Shown here one piece after another: positions 33,752 through 40,096 of a stretch of DNA of 40,096 nucleotides. Below the pieces are notes generated by a model. The model worked only from the letters and a program-made list of their open reading frames with translations. It did not search any database and had not been told where the DNA came from. The stretch is from Terriglobia bacterium. Its GTDB lineage: Bacteria > Acidobacteriota > Terriglobia > Bryobacterales > Bryobacteraceae. Location of the stretch: NCBI GenBank assembly GCA_003175985.1, contig PSRJ01000326.1, positions 1-40,096 of the forward strand, in the 5' to 3' direction. A program made the translations under genes and the position numbers. Within the stretch, counting starts at the first letter, position 1, and each line of letters starts with the position of its first letter.

Positions 33752-34521
33752 GAGCGGCGAAGCAGTTCATGCAGTTGGGCGCCGCGGCACTGCTGCTCGT
33801 TGCCGATGCATCCGCCCAAAACCCGGCCGGCACCGTGAGACAAGGTCAGGAGGTTTTTGCCAAGACCTGCGCCACGGGATACTGCCACGGAGCCAAGGGC
33901 GCTTCGGGCGGCGCGCCGCGCCTGGTAGGGCGTGGCTTCGATCAGGCCTTTATCGCCAACACAGTTTCCCGGGGAATCCCGGGCACGGGCATGCCGTCGT
34001 TCGCCAACACACTCACGAGGCCAGACCTGGTGGCAGTAGTGGCCTACGTAGCGACGCTCAATGGCATCGCAGAACCCGCAGTCAGTATGGCCGGAGGGCC
34101 GCCCGCGCAGCCGGCCCTGACTGGAGATGCGGCGCGCGGCCAGAAGCTCTTCACGGAGGCGGTACGCGGTTTCGGGCGATGCTCTACCTGCCATGAGGTC
34201 GGCGGATTCGGAATCCCGGTGGCCTCACCCATCGTGACGGTTCCCGCCAGCGCCGCCGCGCTGAAAGCGATCGCCACTCCCAACCTGAAGACGGCGAAGC
34301 TGGATGGCGAATCCATGCCCGCCCTCGTCTTGAGCGAAGGCAAGCAGCGCGTTATCTTCTACGACTTCACTTCGGCGCCGCCGGTGCAGCGGACCGCCGA
34401 ACCTGGCGCAGTGACTTTTGCAGCCGGCAGCTCATGGCAACACTCATCTGCGATCGGAGCGTACAACGACTCCGAACTCGCCCAGATTCTGGTTTATCTG
34501 CGTGGGGCGATCAAGCCGTAA
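33748..34521 (+). CDS. Dihaem cytochrome c, probable electron acceptor of the PQQ enzyme
   Basis: A 257-residue secreted protein (signal peptide about 1-24, DASAQ). The first cytochrome c domain has an unusual haem site with four residues between the cysteines, CATGYCH (41-47), followed by a GTGMPSF methionine-ligand phrase (M82). The second has a standard CSTCH (145-149), followed by a region with no obvious ligand Met until the beta-rich C-terminus (MPALVLSEGKQRVIFYDF). The gene overlaps the dehydrogenase stop by ATGA, so they are made together, as xoxF-xoxG pairs often are. Redox partnership is inferred from this. Confidence 0.87.
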   Translation: MRAAKQFMQLGAAALLLVADASAQNPAGTVRQGQEVFAKTCATGYCHGAKGASGGAPRLVGRGFDQAFIANTVSRGIPGTGMPSFANTLTRPDLVAVVAYVATLNGIAEPAVSMAGGPPAQPALTGDAARGQKLFTEAVRGFGRCSTCHEVGGFGIPVASPIVTVPASAAALKAIATPNLKTAKLDGESMPALVLSEGKQRVIFYDFTSAPPVQRTAEPGAVTFAAGSSWQHSSAIGAYNDSELAQILVYLRGAIKP

Positions 34522-34543
34522 CACTCAGGAGGAAATTTAACTT

Positions 34544-35371
34544 ATGCTGCTTCGAACAATTTCACTCTCGCTATTCTGTTATGCCGCGGGCCTCTTTGCA
34601 CAGGGTAACCCCGAATGGGACGAACCGTTTCCACCGCACAAGATCATTGGCAACGTCTACTACGTCGGAACCAAGGGTCTGTCAAATTACCTGATCACGA
34701 CGCCGGAAGGCAACATCCTGATCAACTCGGATTTCGAGAGGAATGTGCCGACGATCCGCGCGGCGATTGAAAAGCTGGGCTTCCGTTTCCGCGACACGAA
34801 AATTCTGCTGGGCAGCCACGCGCACGGCGATCATATGGAAGGCGACGCGTTGATCAAAGAACTGACCGGCGCGCGGGTCATGGCGATGGCTGAGGACGTT
34901 CCGGCTTTGGAGAAAATGCGGCCCGGCAACAAGCCGCACCCAATCGATCGCGTTTTGCACGATGGAGATCAGGTCACGCTTGGGGGCACCACGCTGGTGG
35001 CGCACCTCACTCCGGGACACACCAAAGGTTGCACTACCTGGACCCTCAAGGTTCCTGACGGCGGCAAGACCTACGACGTGGTGATTGTCGGGAGCGTCAA
35101 CGTGAATCCTGGGTTCATTCTGGTGGGCAACAAGGATTACCCGCAGATCGCCACCGACTACGTGCGCACGTTCAAAATCCTGCAAGGGCTGCCCGTGGAT
35201 GTATTCTTGGGCGCGCACGGAAACTACTACGGACTGGAAGCGAAATACGCCAAGCTCAAGCCAGGCGCGCCGAATCCGTTCATCGATCCCGATGGCTACC
35301 ACGCCTACCTCGCGGAACGGCAGCGTGCCTTCCAGGCCGAATGGGACAAGCAGAAAGCGGCAGCCAAATAG
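34544..35371 (+). CDS. Subclass B3-type metallo-beta-lactamase fold enzyme
   Basis: A 275-residue secreted hydrolase. The signal peptide ends AAGLFAQ (20). Zinc ligands are H92, H94, D96 and H97 (SHAHGDH), H159 (LTPGHTKG) and H225 (GAHGNYY), the full B3 set. GCTTWTL after the fifth ligand and the C-terminal PFIDPDGYHAYL phrase are typical of B3 enzymes. Environmental B3 proteins often hydrolyse beta-lactams, but activity varies. GGAGGA lies about eleven bases before the ATG. It follows the cytochrome gene by 22 bases and converges on the methyltransferase gene with 7 bases between stops. It differs clearly from the B3-like protein at 200 (HAHGDH against HPHPDH). Confidence 0.9.
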   Translation: MLLRTISLSLFCYAAGLFAQGNPEWDEPFPPHKIIGNVYYVGTKGLSNYLITTPEGNILINSDFERNVPTIRAAIEKLGFRFRDTKILLGSHAHGDHMEGDALIKELTGARVMAMAEDVPALEKMRPGNKPHPIDRVLHDGDQVTLGGTTLVAHLTPGHTKGCTTWTLKVPDGGKTYDVVIVGSVNVNPGFILVGNKDYPQIATDYVRTFKILQGLPVDVFLGAHGNYYGLEAKYAKLKPGAPNPFIDPDGYHAYLAERQRAFQAEWDKQKAAAK

Positions 35372-35378
35372 CCGCGAA

Positions 35379-36743
35379 TTACAATTTCTTGCCGATTACC
35401 GCGTAATCAAGTCCGCCGAAAAACGCCTCCCGGAACGGCTCGGGCAGCGAAACCAGCGATGGCATCGATTCCACCGCGGGCGAGAGCCTCTTCACTTCGA
35501 TCTTCGCTATCCCAGATTCCTCGAGGTAGAAAACCAGCAGCGGATACGGCACGGGCCGCGTGTGCGTCGGGTCCAGATAAAAGTGGCTGGCAAAAATGGC
35601 CAGGCACTCGGGATTGGGCGTCTCGATGACGATCACGCCGTCGCGAGCCAGGCAGTTGGCCGCGAGCCGGATCATCTCCGGCAAGCGCTCGGGCGGCAGA
35701 TGTTCGACAACCTGCGCGCAGAAGATCCCGTCGAGCGAGCCTTCCGGCTGCGCCGCGAGATAGCCAAACAGGTCAGCCCTTTCCGCTTCCAGGCCTTTCT
35801 GGCGGCAGAGCGCGACCGATTCCGCGCTGAGATCGATTCCACGCGCAGCGGCGCCGGCGGTTCGCATCGATTCCAGAAACTCGCCCCGCCCGCACCCGAT
35901 ATCGAGTACGTTCCTCCGTCCAGCGAAATAGGGAAGATAAACCTGCTGGCCGGCCTTGACGTATTCTTCCGTTCCGCGAAAGCGCTCCGCAAAACGGGCG
36001 TAATCAAAACTGTCAACCGCGGTTAGCTGCGGCTCTGGTTTGACGACCCCGCTGGAGCCCCCAGCGGCAGCCGGCGCTTGCCGCTGCCGGATCAGCCGCA
36101 GTTCCGTGTGGATCATGCGCTCGTATTCCAGCCGCATCCGTTCGATATCGTTCCACGTCTTCTCCAGGCGCGCCGTAAAATCGGTGTGCTGTGCCTTGAC
36201 GGACTCGCGGTAGTTCGTGTCCATGAGTGTCACGCGATGCTCGAACGCGCCCTGCAAATCGGCCAGACTGCGGAGGAATTGCATTTCGTTGTGCCGCAGC
36301 TTGTGTTCCCATTCGACGCGCCATTCCGCCCAATGCGCGCGGATGTCGTGCATCTCTTCGGCCTGCTGTTTCGCCGGCTCCTGCAGGGCCGCCAGCCGCC
36401 CTGCCAGTTCCTGGAAGGTACGGTTGCAATCGTTCATTGCTTCGATAGCGGCATCGAAGCAGTCGATTACCTGCCTGTTGAACACCACCTGTTCGCGCAC
36501 GTGCCAATCGAGCAGCCTGGCGACCAGCCGCTTCCAGGCCTGCACCAGTGCGTTGAGCGGACCGCCGCGCCGCGGGTTCACCATGCCGATCGAGGCGACT
36601 TTTCCCAAGGCGGCATCGCGCGCGTGAACCAGCGGCAGGAGGTCCGGCAGGGGAATGCTGCCCGGCGCGGAACCCTGTGGATAGCGCGCGCGCACCCGGT
36701 CGCGCACTTCGCGCAGGATGGCGATCAGCTCAGCGCTTTCCAC
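35379..36743 (-). CDS. Class I SAM-dependent methyltransferase with long N-terminal coiled coil
   Basis: A 454-residue cytoplasmic protein. Residues about 95-220 form a long charged helical region (for example LEKTWNDIERMRLEYERMIHTEL) consistent with a coiled coil. A linker (AAAGGSSG) leads to a methyltransferase domain (about 245-454) with motif I VLDIGCGRGEFLE (279-291), the acidic GIDLSAESV, FCAQVVEHLPPERLPE and VIVIETPNPEC. This coiled-coil plus methyltransferase layout is met in surface-polysaccharide loci, where such enzymes may cap or size chains, but no glycosyltransferase is near. The start is GTG, overlapping queF by 14 bases; it is the third gene of the minus-strand unit. Confidence 0.83.
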   Translation of the reverse strand: MESAELIAILREVRDRVRARYPQGSAPGSIPLPDLLPLVHARDAALGKVASIGMVNPRRGGPLNALVQAWKRLVARLLDWHVREQVVFNRQVIDCFDAAIEAMNDCNRTFQELAGRLAALQEPAKQQAEEMHDIRAHWAEWRVEWEHKLRHNEMQFLRSLADLQGAFEHRVTLMDTNYRESVKAQHTDFTARLEKTWNDIERMRLEYERMIHTELRLIRQRQAPAAAGGSSGVVKPEPQLTAVDSFDYARFAERFRGTEEYVKAGQQVYLPYFAGRRNVLDIGCGRGEFLESMRTAGAAARGIDLSAESVALCRQKGLEAERADLFGYLAAQPEGSLDGIFCAQVVEHLPPERLPEMIRLAANCLARDGVIVIETPNPECLAIFASHFYLDPTHTRPVPYPLLVFYLEESGIAKIEVKRLSPAVESMPSLVSLPEPFREAFFGGLDYAVIGKKL

Positions 36744-37140
36744 GGCGTGCTCTTTCCGGCCGGCGCCAGGTTGCCGTCACCACGGTACCGAGGCCGCCGC
36801 GCGGCGTAAATTCTCCCACGACCGTGGCGGTTATCGGATTGGCAACCCGCACAACATCGCGCAACACCCGGTTCACCACGTTCTCTTGAAAGATTCCCAG
36901 GTTGCGGTAAGCCAGCAGGTACATCTTGTACGACTTCAACTCCAGGCACTTACGGTCCGGAACGTAGCGCAGCACGACACGTCCGAAATCGGGCAGCCCG
37001 GTTTTGGGGCACACCGAAGTGAACTCCGGCATATCGATCTCGATCTCGTAATCGGCGTACTGATTGGGCCAGGTTTCGATTTCCGGCAGTTCGGCATGCA
37101 CGCCCGCAGCCGCGTGTTCGTCTGTGTACTCGCGTTTCAT
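36730..37140 (-). CDS. queF: NADPH-dependent 7-cyano-7-deazaguanine (preQ0) reductase
   Basis: Reduces the nitrile of preQ0 to the amine preQ1 in queuosine tRNA modification. The 136-residue length fits the short (YkvM, unimodular) type. The active site has nucleophile C44 (TSVCPKTGLPDFG) and acid D51. The QueF motif ELKSYKMYLLAYR (67-79) binds substrate and NADPH. The ATG at 37140 overlaps the stop of the upstream TIGR00300 gene by four bases (ATGA). The basic C-terminal tail (RRPERARRGKR) is longer than usual and overlaps the next gene. No other queuosine gene lies in the window. Confidence 0.95.
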   Translation of the reverse strand: MKREYTDEHAAAGVHAELPEIETWPNQYADYEIEIDMPEFTSVCPKTGLPDFGRVVLRYVPDRKCLELKSYKMYLLAYRNLGIFQENVVNRVLRDVVRVANPITATVVGEFTPRGGLGTVVTATWRRPERARRGKR

Positions 37141-38345
37141 GCCAGTGCTTTCGAAAGCAGATCGAGAAACAGGCCTACATCCGCCACCACGCCCACTGCC
37201 TGCCCTGTTCCGCGGTCGCTCACCTTGGTTGCTACCGCCGGATTGATATCCACGCAGACGATCTTCACCCAACTCGGCAGCATGTTGCCGGTCGCGATGG
37301 AATGCAGCATCGACCCCAGACACAACACCAGGCCCGCGCCTTTCAGTTGTTCGGCATAGGCATCCTGGGCGCAGTTCATGTCGGTGATGGTATCGGGGAG
37401 CGGCCCGTCGTCGCGGAGGCTGCCCGCCAGCACGAAGGGCGCTCCGGCCTGCACGCATTCGTAGAGAATACCCGAACGCAGGCAGCCCGCTTCCACCGCC
37501 TGCCGCACCGAACCGGCGTGATAAATCGCGTTGATGGCCCGCATATGGTTGCGGTGCCCGTGCTCTTCCTGGCGGCCGTCCGAAAGCCGCACCCCCAGCG
37601 AGGTGCCGAACAGCGCAGCCTCGACATCGTGGACGCCAAGCGCATTCCCCGCGAGCAGCGCATGCACCGAACCCGCGCGGATTAACGAGGCCAACCCCGG
37701 GGCGCCACCCGTATGCACCACGACCGGACCTGCGACGGCGACGACCTTGTGCTTCTGCGCGATGGCATGGCGCACCAGCGCCGCGGTTTGCCGCACCGCC
37801 GTCTCCACCTGCCGCTCCGAAGAGATTCCATTCGACATGAACGCAAAGGCCAGCCGGTCGCGTTCCTTGGATTCGGGAATCACGCGGATGCCGCGCAGCC
37901 CTGCCACGATCTCATCGCCGCACCGCAGATCGCGCAAGCGGCGGCACAGGGCGCGTCCCTCGCGCACCACGATCATCGCGTCCATGCGCTGGTTTTCCAC
38001 TTCGATCCACTTCTGCCCGTAACGCACCGACGTGCGGTGATTGGTCGTCGAATAGAAATCCTCAGGCGCACACCGGTCGCGTTCCACCCGCCGCAACACG
38101 GCATCCCCGCTTTCCACCGGCGCGCACCCGAGCCCCAGTAACTCCTCCAGCAAGTGCTGCAGGGCGCCTTCATCGGGAGCTTCCACTTTGAGCCGGAGGT
38201 ACGACGCCTCACTGTTCGTACGGCCGATGCGGAACTGTTCCACCTCGAAGCGGGCGTTGTGCTCGACCACCTTGTCGAAGATGTCCTCCATGACATGGGA
38301 GTCGATCAGATGGCCTTCGGCCTCGACTACTTCCTGAAATTGCAT
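37137..38345 (-). CDS. TIGR00300 / LOR-SDH family protein (ornithine cyclodeaminase-like)
   Basis: A 402-residue cytoplasmic protein matching the TIGR00300 family as I know it. The N-terminal domain starts EVVEAEGHLIDSHVMEDIFD and ends in a 'RPSEDFYSTTNHRT'-like phrase (CAPEDFYSTTNHRTSVRY). The C-terminal Rossmann part includes VVAVAGPVVVHTGGAPGLASLI, LLAGNALGVHDVEAALFGTSLG and VKIVCVDINPAVATKVSDRGTGQ. Characterised relatives are the archaeal-type ornithine cyclodeaminase and the C-terminal half of the cyanobacterial arginine dihydrolase AgrE/ArgZ, both making proline from ornithine. Here the arginine-hydrolysing half is absent. The ATG at 38345 lies just after a TACAAT -10 and lacks a ribosome-binding site. 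It leads the unit with queF and the methyltransferase. Confidence 0.82.
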   Translation of the reverse strand: MQFQEVVEAEGHLIDSHVMEDIFDKVVEHNARFEVEQFRIGRTNSEASYLRLKVEAPDEGALQHLLEELLGLGCAPVESGDAVLRRVERDRCAPEDFYSTTNHRTSVRYGQKWIEVENQRMDAMIVVREGRALCRRLRDLRCGDEIVAGLRGIRVIPESKERDRLAFAFMSNGISSERQVETAVRQTAALVRHAIAQKHKVVAVAGPVVVHTGGAPGLASLIRAGSVHALLAGNALGVHDVEAALFGTSLGVRLSDGRQEEHGHRNHMRAINAIYHAGSVRQAVEAGCLRSGILYECVQAGAPFVLAGSLRDDGPLPDTITDMNCAQDAYAEQLKGAGLVLCLGSMLHSIATGNMLPSWVKIVCVDINPAVATKVSDRGTGQAVGVVADVGLFLDLLSKALA

Positions 38346-38353
38346 AGAACTTT

Positions 38354-38359
38354 CTATTG
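38354..38359 (-). promoter_or_regulatory. Candidate -10 (TACAAT) of the TIGR00300-queF unit
   Basis: On the minus strand TACAAT (5/6 consensus) ends 8 bases before the ATG at 38345. No -35 or TG extension is obvious. Transcription would begin within a few bases of the start codon, and no Shine-Dalgarno sequence is present. The 83-bp gap shows no other feature. Confidence 0.4.
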
Positions 38360-38428
38360 TACGGGCTACCGCGTGGTTTTCTCCGTGATCGCCGGCTGCA
38401 AGCGCCTTTTGAAACGCCGGTTGAGAGC

Positions 38429-39487
38429 CTACGGCCACCAAGGCGTCGGCGGTGCCGGGTTCAGATCCTTCATGGAACGGCGCCACCCCTCGGTCAACAA
38501 CTGCCGCACGGATTGGCTACCGCTGGTTTTTGCGAGACGGTCACCGATCCGGATGTTTCCGTTGATATAGCGAAATATGGGCGAAGCGATCGCAAATTTG
38601 TTTCTGGAGCCCAAATCGAAGTTGTACCCGCGGTCGCCTACACCGGTACTCACCGTAGCGCCACGCGCCCAGGCTTCCACGGCGACGGCCTGTTGTTCGA
38701 TGTTGTAGTCGCTCCACTGCTTTCCGGGGCTGAAGATGTATGGATTGGAGGTCCCGGGGAAATCGATCCTCGCGCCATAGAAGAAGATGTCCGACAACCC
38801 GTCCCTTTTCGCTTGCCACGCATGGGTCAATTCGTGGAACAGGATGGGACCGTCGGGAATCGAGCGATCGTGCGTGTAGGCGTTCCCCAGGTTCACGAAG
38901 ATCGTCCCCGTCGTGCCGGGTATCGTGAACGGTTTGCCGTCGCTCCCTCCAAGATTGGTGAGAACGATATCCTTGGGAATGTTTTCCCAAGGGGGATCGG
39001 TCGGTTCTTGGAATGTTTTGCCGAAGATGTACCGGGCCATTTGCCACTCCTCATCGTTCATGTAGCGGTAGTGGAGGTGGAAAATGAGCGGACCCAACGT
39101 TGCGGAATAGAGAGGCACAGCTCCCTTTGCGATTTCGATCGTGGCCTGGAGGGGACCCTCAACAGGCCACGTCAAGCCGCTTTCGATCACAACATTTGCG
39201 CCGAGTTGTCCGAGCCAGATGATCTCATTCTCAGCCTCATGTTTGAGAAGACCGTGGAGGAGGCCGATGGGAACTGAACCGCCGGTGACCACTGGAAGAA
39301 CGGCGAAAGCCCAATCGGGTATGGCTCGATAGACATCGCTCCCAATCTGGACAATCTGGCGCGCCACATCGACAACGCCTTCCACGATTTTGGATTCGTG
39401 CTCCGCCGTGAAGGCCAGAATCGCTCCCTCGACGCCGCCAGTGGCTGCTCCAAGGACGATTTGCCCAATGTCACCTAATAGTCCCAT
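38429..39487 (-). CDS. HExxH metallopeptidase-like protein with Gly-rich hydrophobic N-terminal half
   Basis: A 352-residue protein. The first half has several Gly/Ala-rich amphipathic or hydrophobic stretches (about 1-25, 58-82, 120-138) but no classical signal peptide. The second half carries IVLTNLGGSDGKPFTIPG and GTIFVNLGNAY, then a zinc-protease motif HELTH (218-222, in LFHELTHAWQ) and YNIEQQAVAVEAW (261-273), where E264 could be the third ligand. The wording resembles zinc-peptidase-like domains found in exported toxins and injection-system cargo (DUF4157-like), but I cannot confirm the family. The ATG at 39487 is fixed by GGGGAGGAAG just upstream. It is 21 bp behind the fibre-like gene. 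Confidence 0.72.
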   Translation of the reverse strand: MGLLGDIGQIVLGAATGGVEGAILAFTAEHESKIVEGVVDVARQIVQIGSDVYRAIPDWAFAVLPVVTGGSVPIGLLHGLLKHEAENEIIWLGQLGANVVIESGLTWPVEGPLQATIEIAKGAVPLYSATLGPLIFHLHYRYMNDEEWQMARYIFGKTFQEPTDPPWENIPKDIVLTNLGGSDGKPFTIPGTTGTIFVNLGNAYTHDRSIPDGPILFHELTHAWQAKRDGLSDIFFYGARIDFPGTSNPYIFSPGKQWSDYNIEQQAVAVEAWARGATVSTGVGDRGYNFDLGSRNKFAIASPIFRYINGNIRIGDRLAKTSGSQSVRQLLTEGWRRSMKDLNPAPPTPWWP

Positions 39488-39508
39488 GGCGGTCTTCCTC
39501 CCCACCGA

Positions 39509-40096
39509 TCAGTGCAGCGCAATCAAAACCGGGATCAATCCGCGGCCCGTGGTGAAAGCGCGTAGAGCCTTCCCAATTACCGATCCATGCGATCTGAGTG
39601 GATCGCCTGCCTTCATCGCGTGACCGGGAGTAGGGGAGGTCGTGAGGAGATCGCCTACACCAATCGGCGAAAACCCGGCGTCGACTTTGCAGAACGCTTT
39701 GCCGGTAAGGGCGACGGGCAACCGGTCGAGCCTCGGTTCTCGCTGGTCCAAGACTATACCCGGGCGATAGTCCCCCGCGCCAGACAGCACACCGGCCACC
39801 CGGGTATCGTAGGCCTCACTGGATTGACGCAGGCACCCATCCTCCCCGATGACCATCACGGAGCCGGGCTCGAGCGACTCGGGATCTTCGACATCAAAGT
39901 CCTCCGCGCAATCCGCGCCCTGCAAGATGACATCTCCGGTTACACGGATGTTTCCGTCAGCGGTAATCCTCATGCGTTCCGTGGCGCCCAAAGAGGTATC
40001 GACACGAAATATCAGGCCGTCCTGGAGCGTTCCGGCCCGCACATCGATGAAGCCCGATTGCAGGTTGTTATTGATCCTTCCACCGAACAATCTCAT
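39509..40096 (-). CDS. Fibre-like protein, C-terminal part (cut by window edge)
   Basis: The last 195 residues of a protein whose N-terminus lies beyond the right edge; the Met at the edge may be internal. It begins with beta-rich wording used in trimeric tail fibres and adhesins (INNNLQSGFIDVRAG, RVDTSLGATERMRITADGNIRVTGDVILQGADC). A compact domain follows: CAEDFDVEDPESLEPGSVMVIGEDG, YDTRVAGVLSGAGDYRPGIVLD, ALTGKAFCKVDAGFSPIGVGDLLTTSPTPGHAMKA, ending IGKALRAFTTGRGLIPVLIALH. I recall this C-terminal domain as widespread and unnamed in bacteria. It may be a self-contained fibre tip or folding cap. The coupled downstream gene encodes an HExxH protein. Confidence 0.7.
   Translation of the reverse strand: MRLFGGRINNNLQSGFIDVRAGTLQDGLIFRVDTSLGATERMRITADGNIRVTGDVILQGADCAEDFDVEDPESLEPGSVMVIGEDGCLRQSSEAYDTRVAGVLSGAGDYRPGIVLDQREPRLDRLPVALTGKAFCKVDAGFSPIGVGDLLTTSPTPGHAMKAGDPLRSHGSVIGKALRAFTTGRGLIPVLIALH

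Noticed and set aside
38357..39277. Open plus-strand frame of 306 codons opposite the HExxH gene
   Set aside because: The minus-strand frame has a strong ribosome-binding site and a HELTH motif; the plus frame shows neither.

Overview
The window reads as chromosomal DNA of an Acidobacteriota bacterium, most likely of the Solibacter/Bryobacter group (Bryobacterales). The evidence is family content: three proteins of the acidobacterial 'VWFA-related' type (TIGR03436), a TIGR03435 soil-associated protein, a TIGR03437 C-terminal domain, an Oar-like TonB-dependent receptor with an N-terminal carboxypeptidase-regulatory domain, and many small secreted or membrane proteins of unknown function. The DNA is GC-rich. 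Genes are packed tightly, with ATGA, GTGA, TAATG and TGATG junctions. KDO synthesis genes show a Gram-negative envelope with lipopolysaccharide. No rRNA, tRNA, CRISPR array, insertion sequence or prophage was seen.

Layout. 1-2730: the 5' end of a secreted protein (-), diverging from a subclass B3-like metallo-beta-lactamase-fold hydrolase that is translationally coupled to a benzoate-CoA-ligase-like enzyme. 2731-3687: a FliA/WhiG-type sigma factor behind a well-formed sigma-54 promoter. 3691-5852 (-): a Rieske protein and a cytochrome b fused to two c-type haem domains, forming a quinol-oxidising bc complex. 5988-9695 (-): kdsB-pyrG-kdsA and a type IV pilin-like gene. 9756-15074 (+): two VWA proteins separated by a dyad repeat, a small conserved protein, a SAM-dependent methyltransferase and a winged-helix/TPR regulator. 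15096-16401: a TIGR03437 protein (-), then a 313-bp gap holding a relic of a second methyltransferase gene and a promoter. 16402-20727 (+): a secreted protein, a fused membrane/spermidine-synthase-like protein, a dimethylargininase-like hydrolase and an Arg-rich secreted peptide. 20724-21593 (-): a VOC-fold protein. 21689-29285 (+): TIGR03435 protein, TonB receptor, third VWA protein and a five-POTRA protein. 29331-29932 (+): two small membrane proteins.

30023-35371 (+) holds mainly secreted oxidative proteins: a dihaem cytochrome c, a small protein, a cupin, a PQQ dehydrogenase with the Asp-Tyr-Asp signature of lanthanide-dependent enzymes, its coupled cytochrome c (with an unusual CX4CH haem site) and a second B3-type metallo-beta-lactamase. 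35379-38345 (-): a TIGR00300 (ornithine cyclodeaminase-like) gene, queF and a coiled-coil methyltransferase. 38429-40096 (-): an HExxH metalloprotein behind a fibre-like protein cut by the window edge. This pair is the best lead towards an unusual system, whose remainder would lie to the right.

Recurring control feature: several genes that open a transcription unit have a -10-like hexamer only 5-10 nt before the start codon and little or no Shine-Dalgarno sequence, which suggests leaderless mRNAs. Coupled downstream genes usually have ribosome-binding sites or overlapping stop/start codons. All functions are inferred from reading the sequence; no database search was run.
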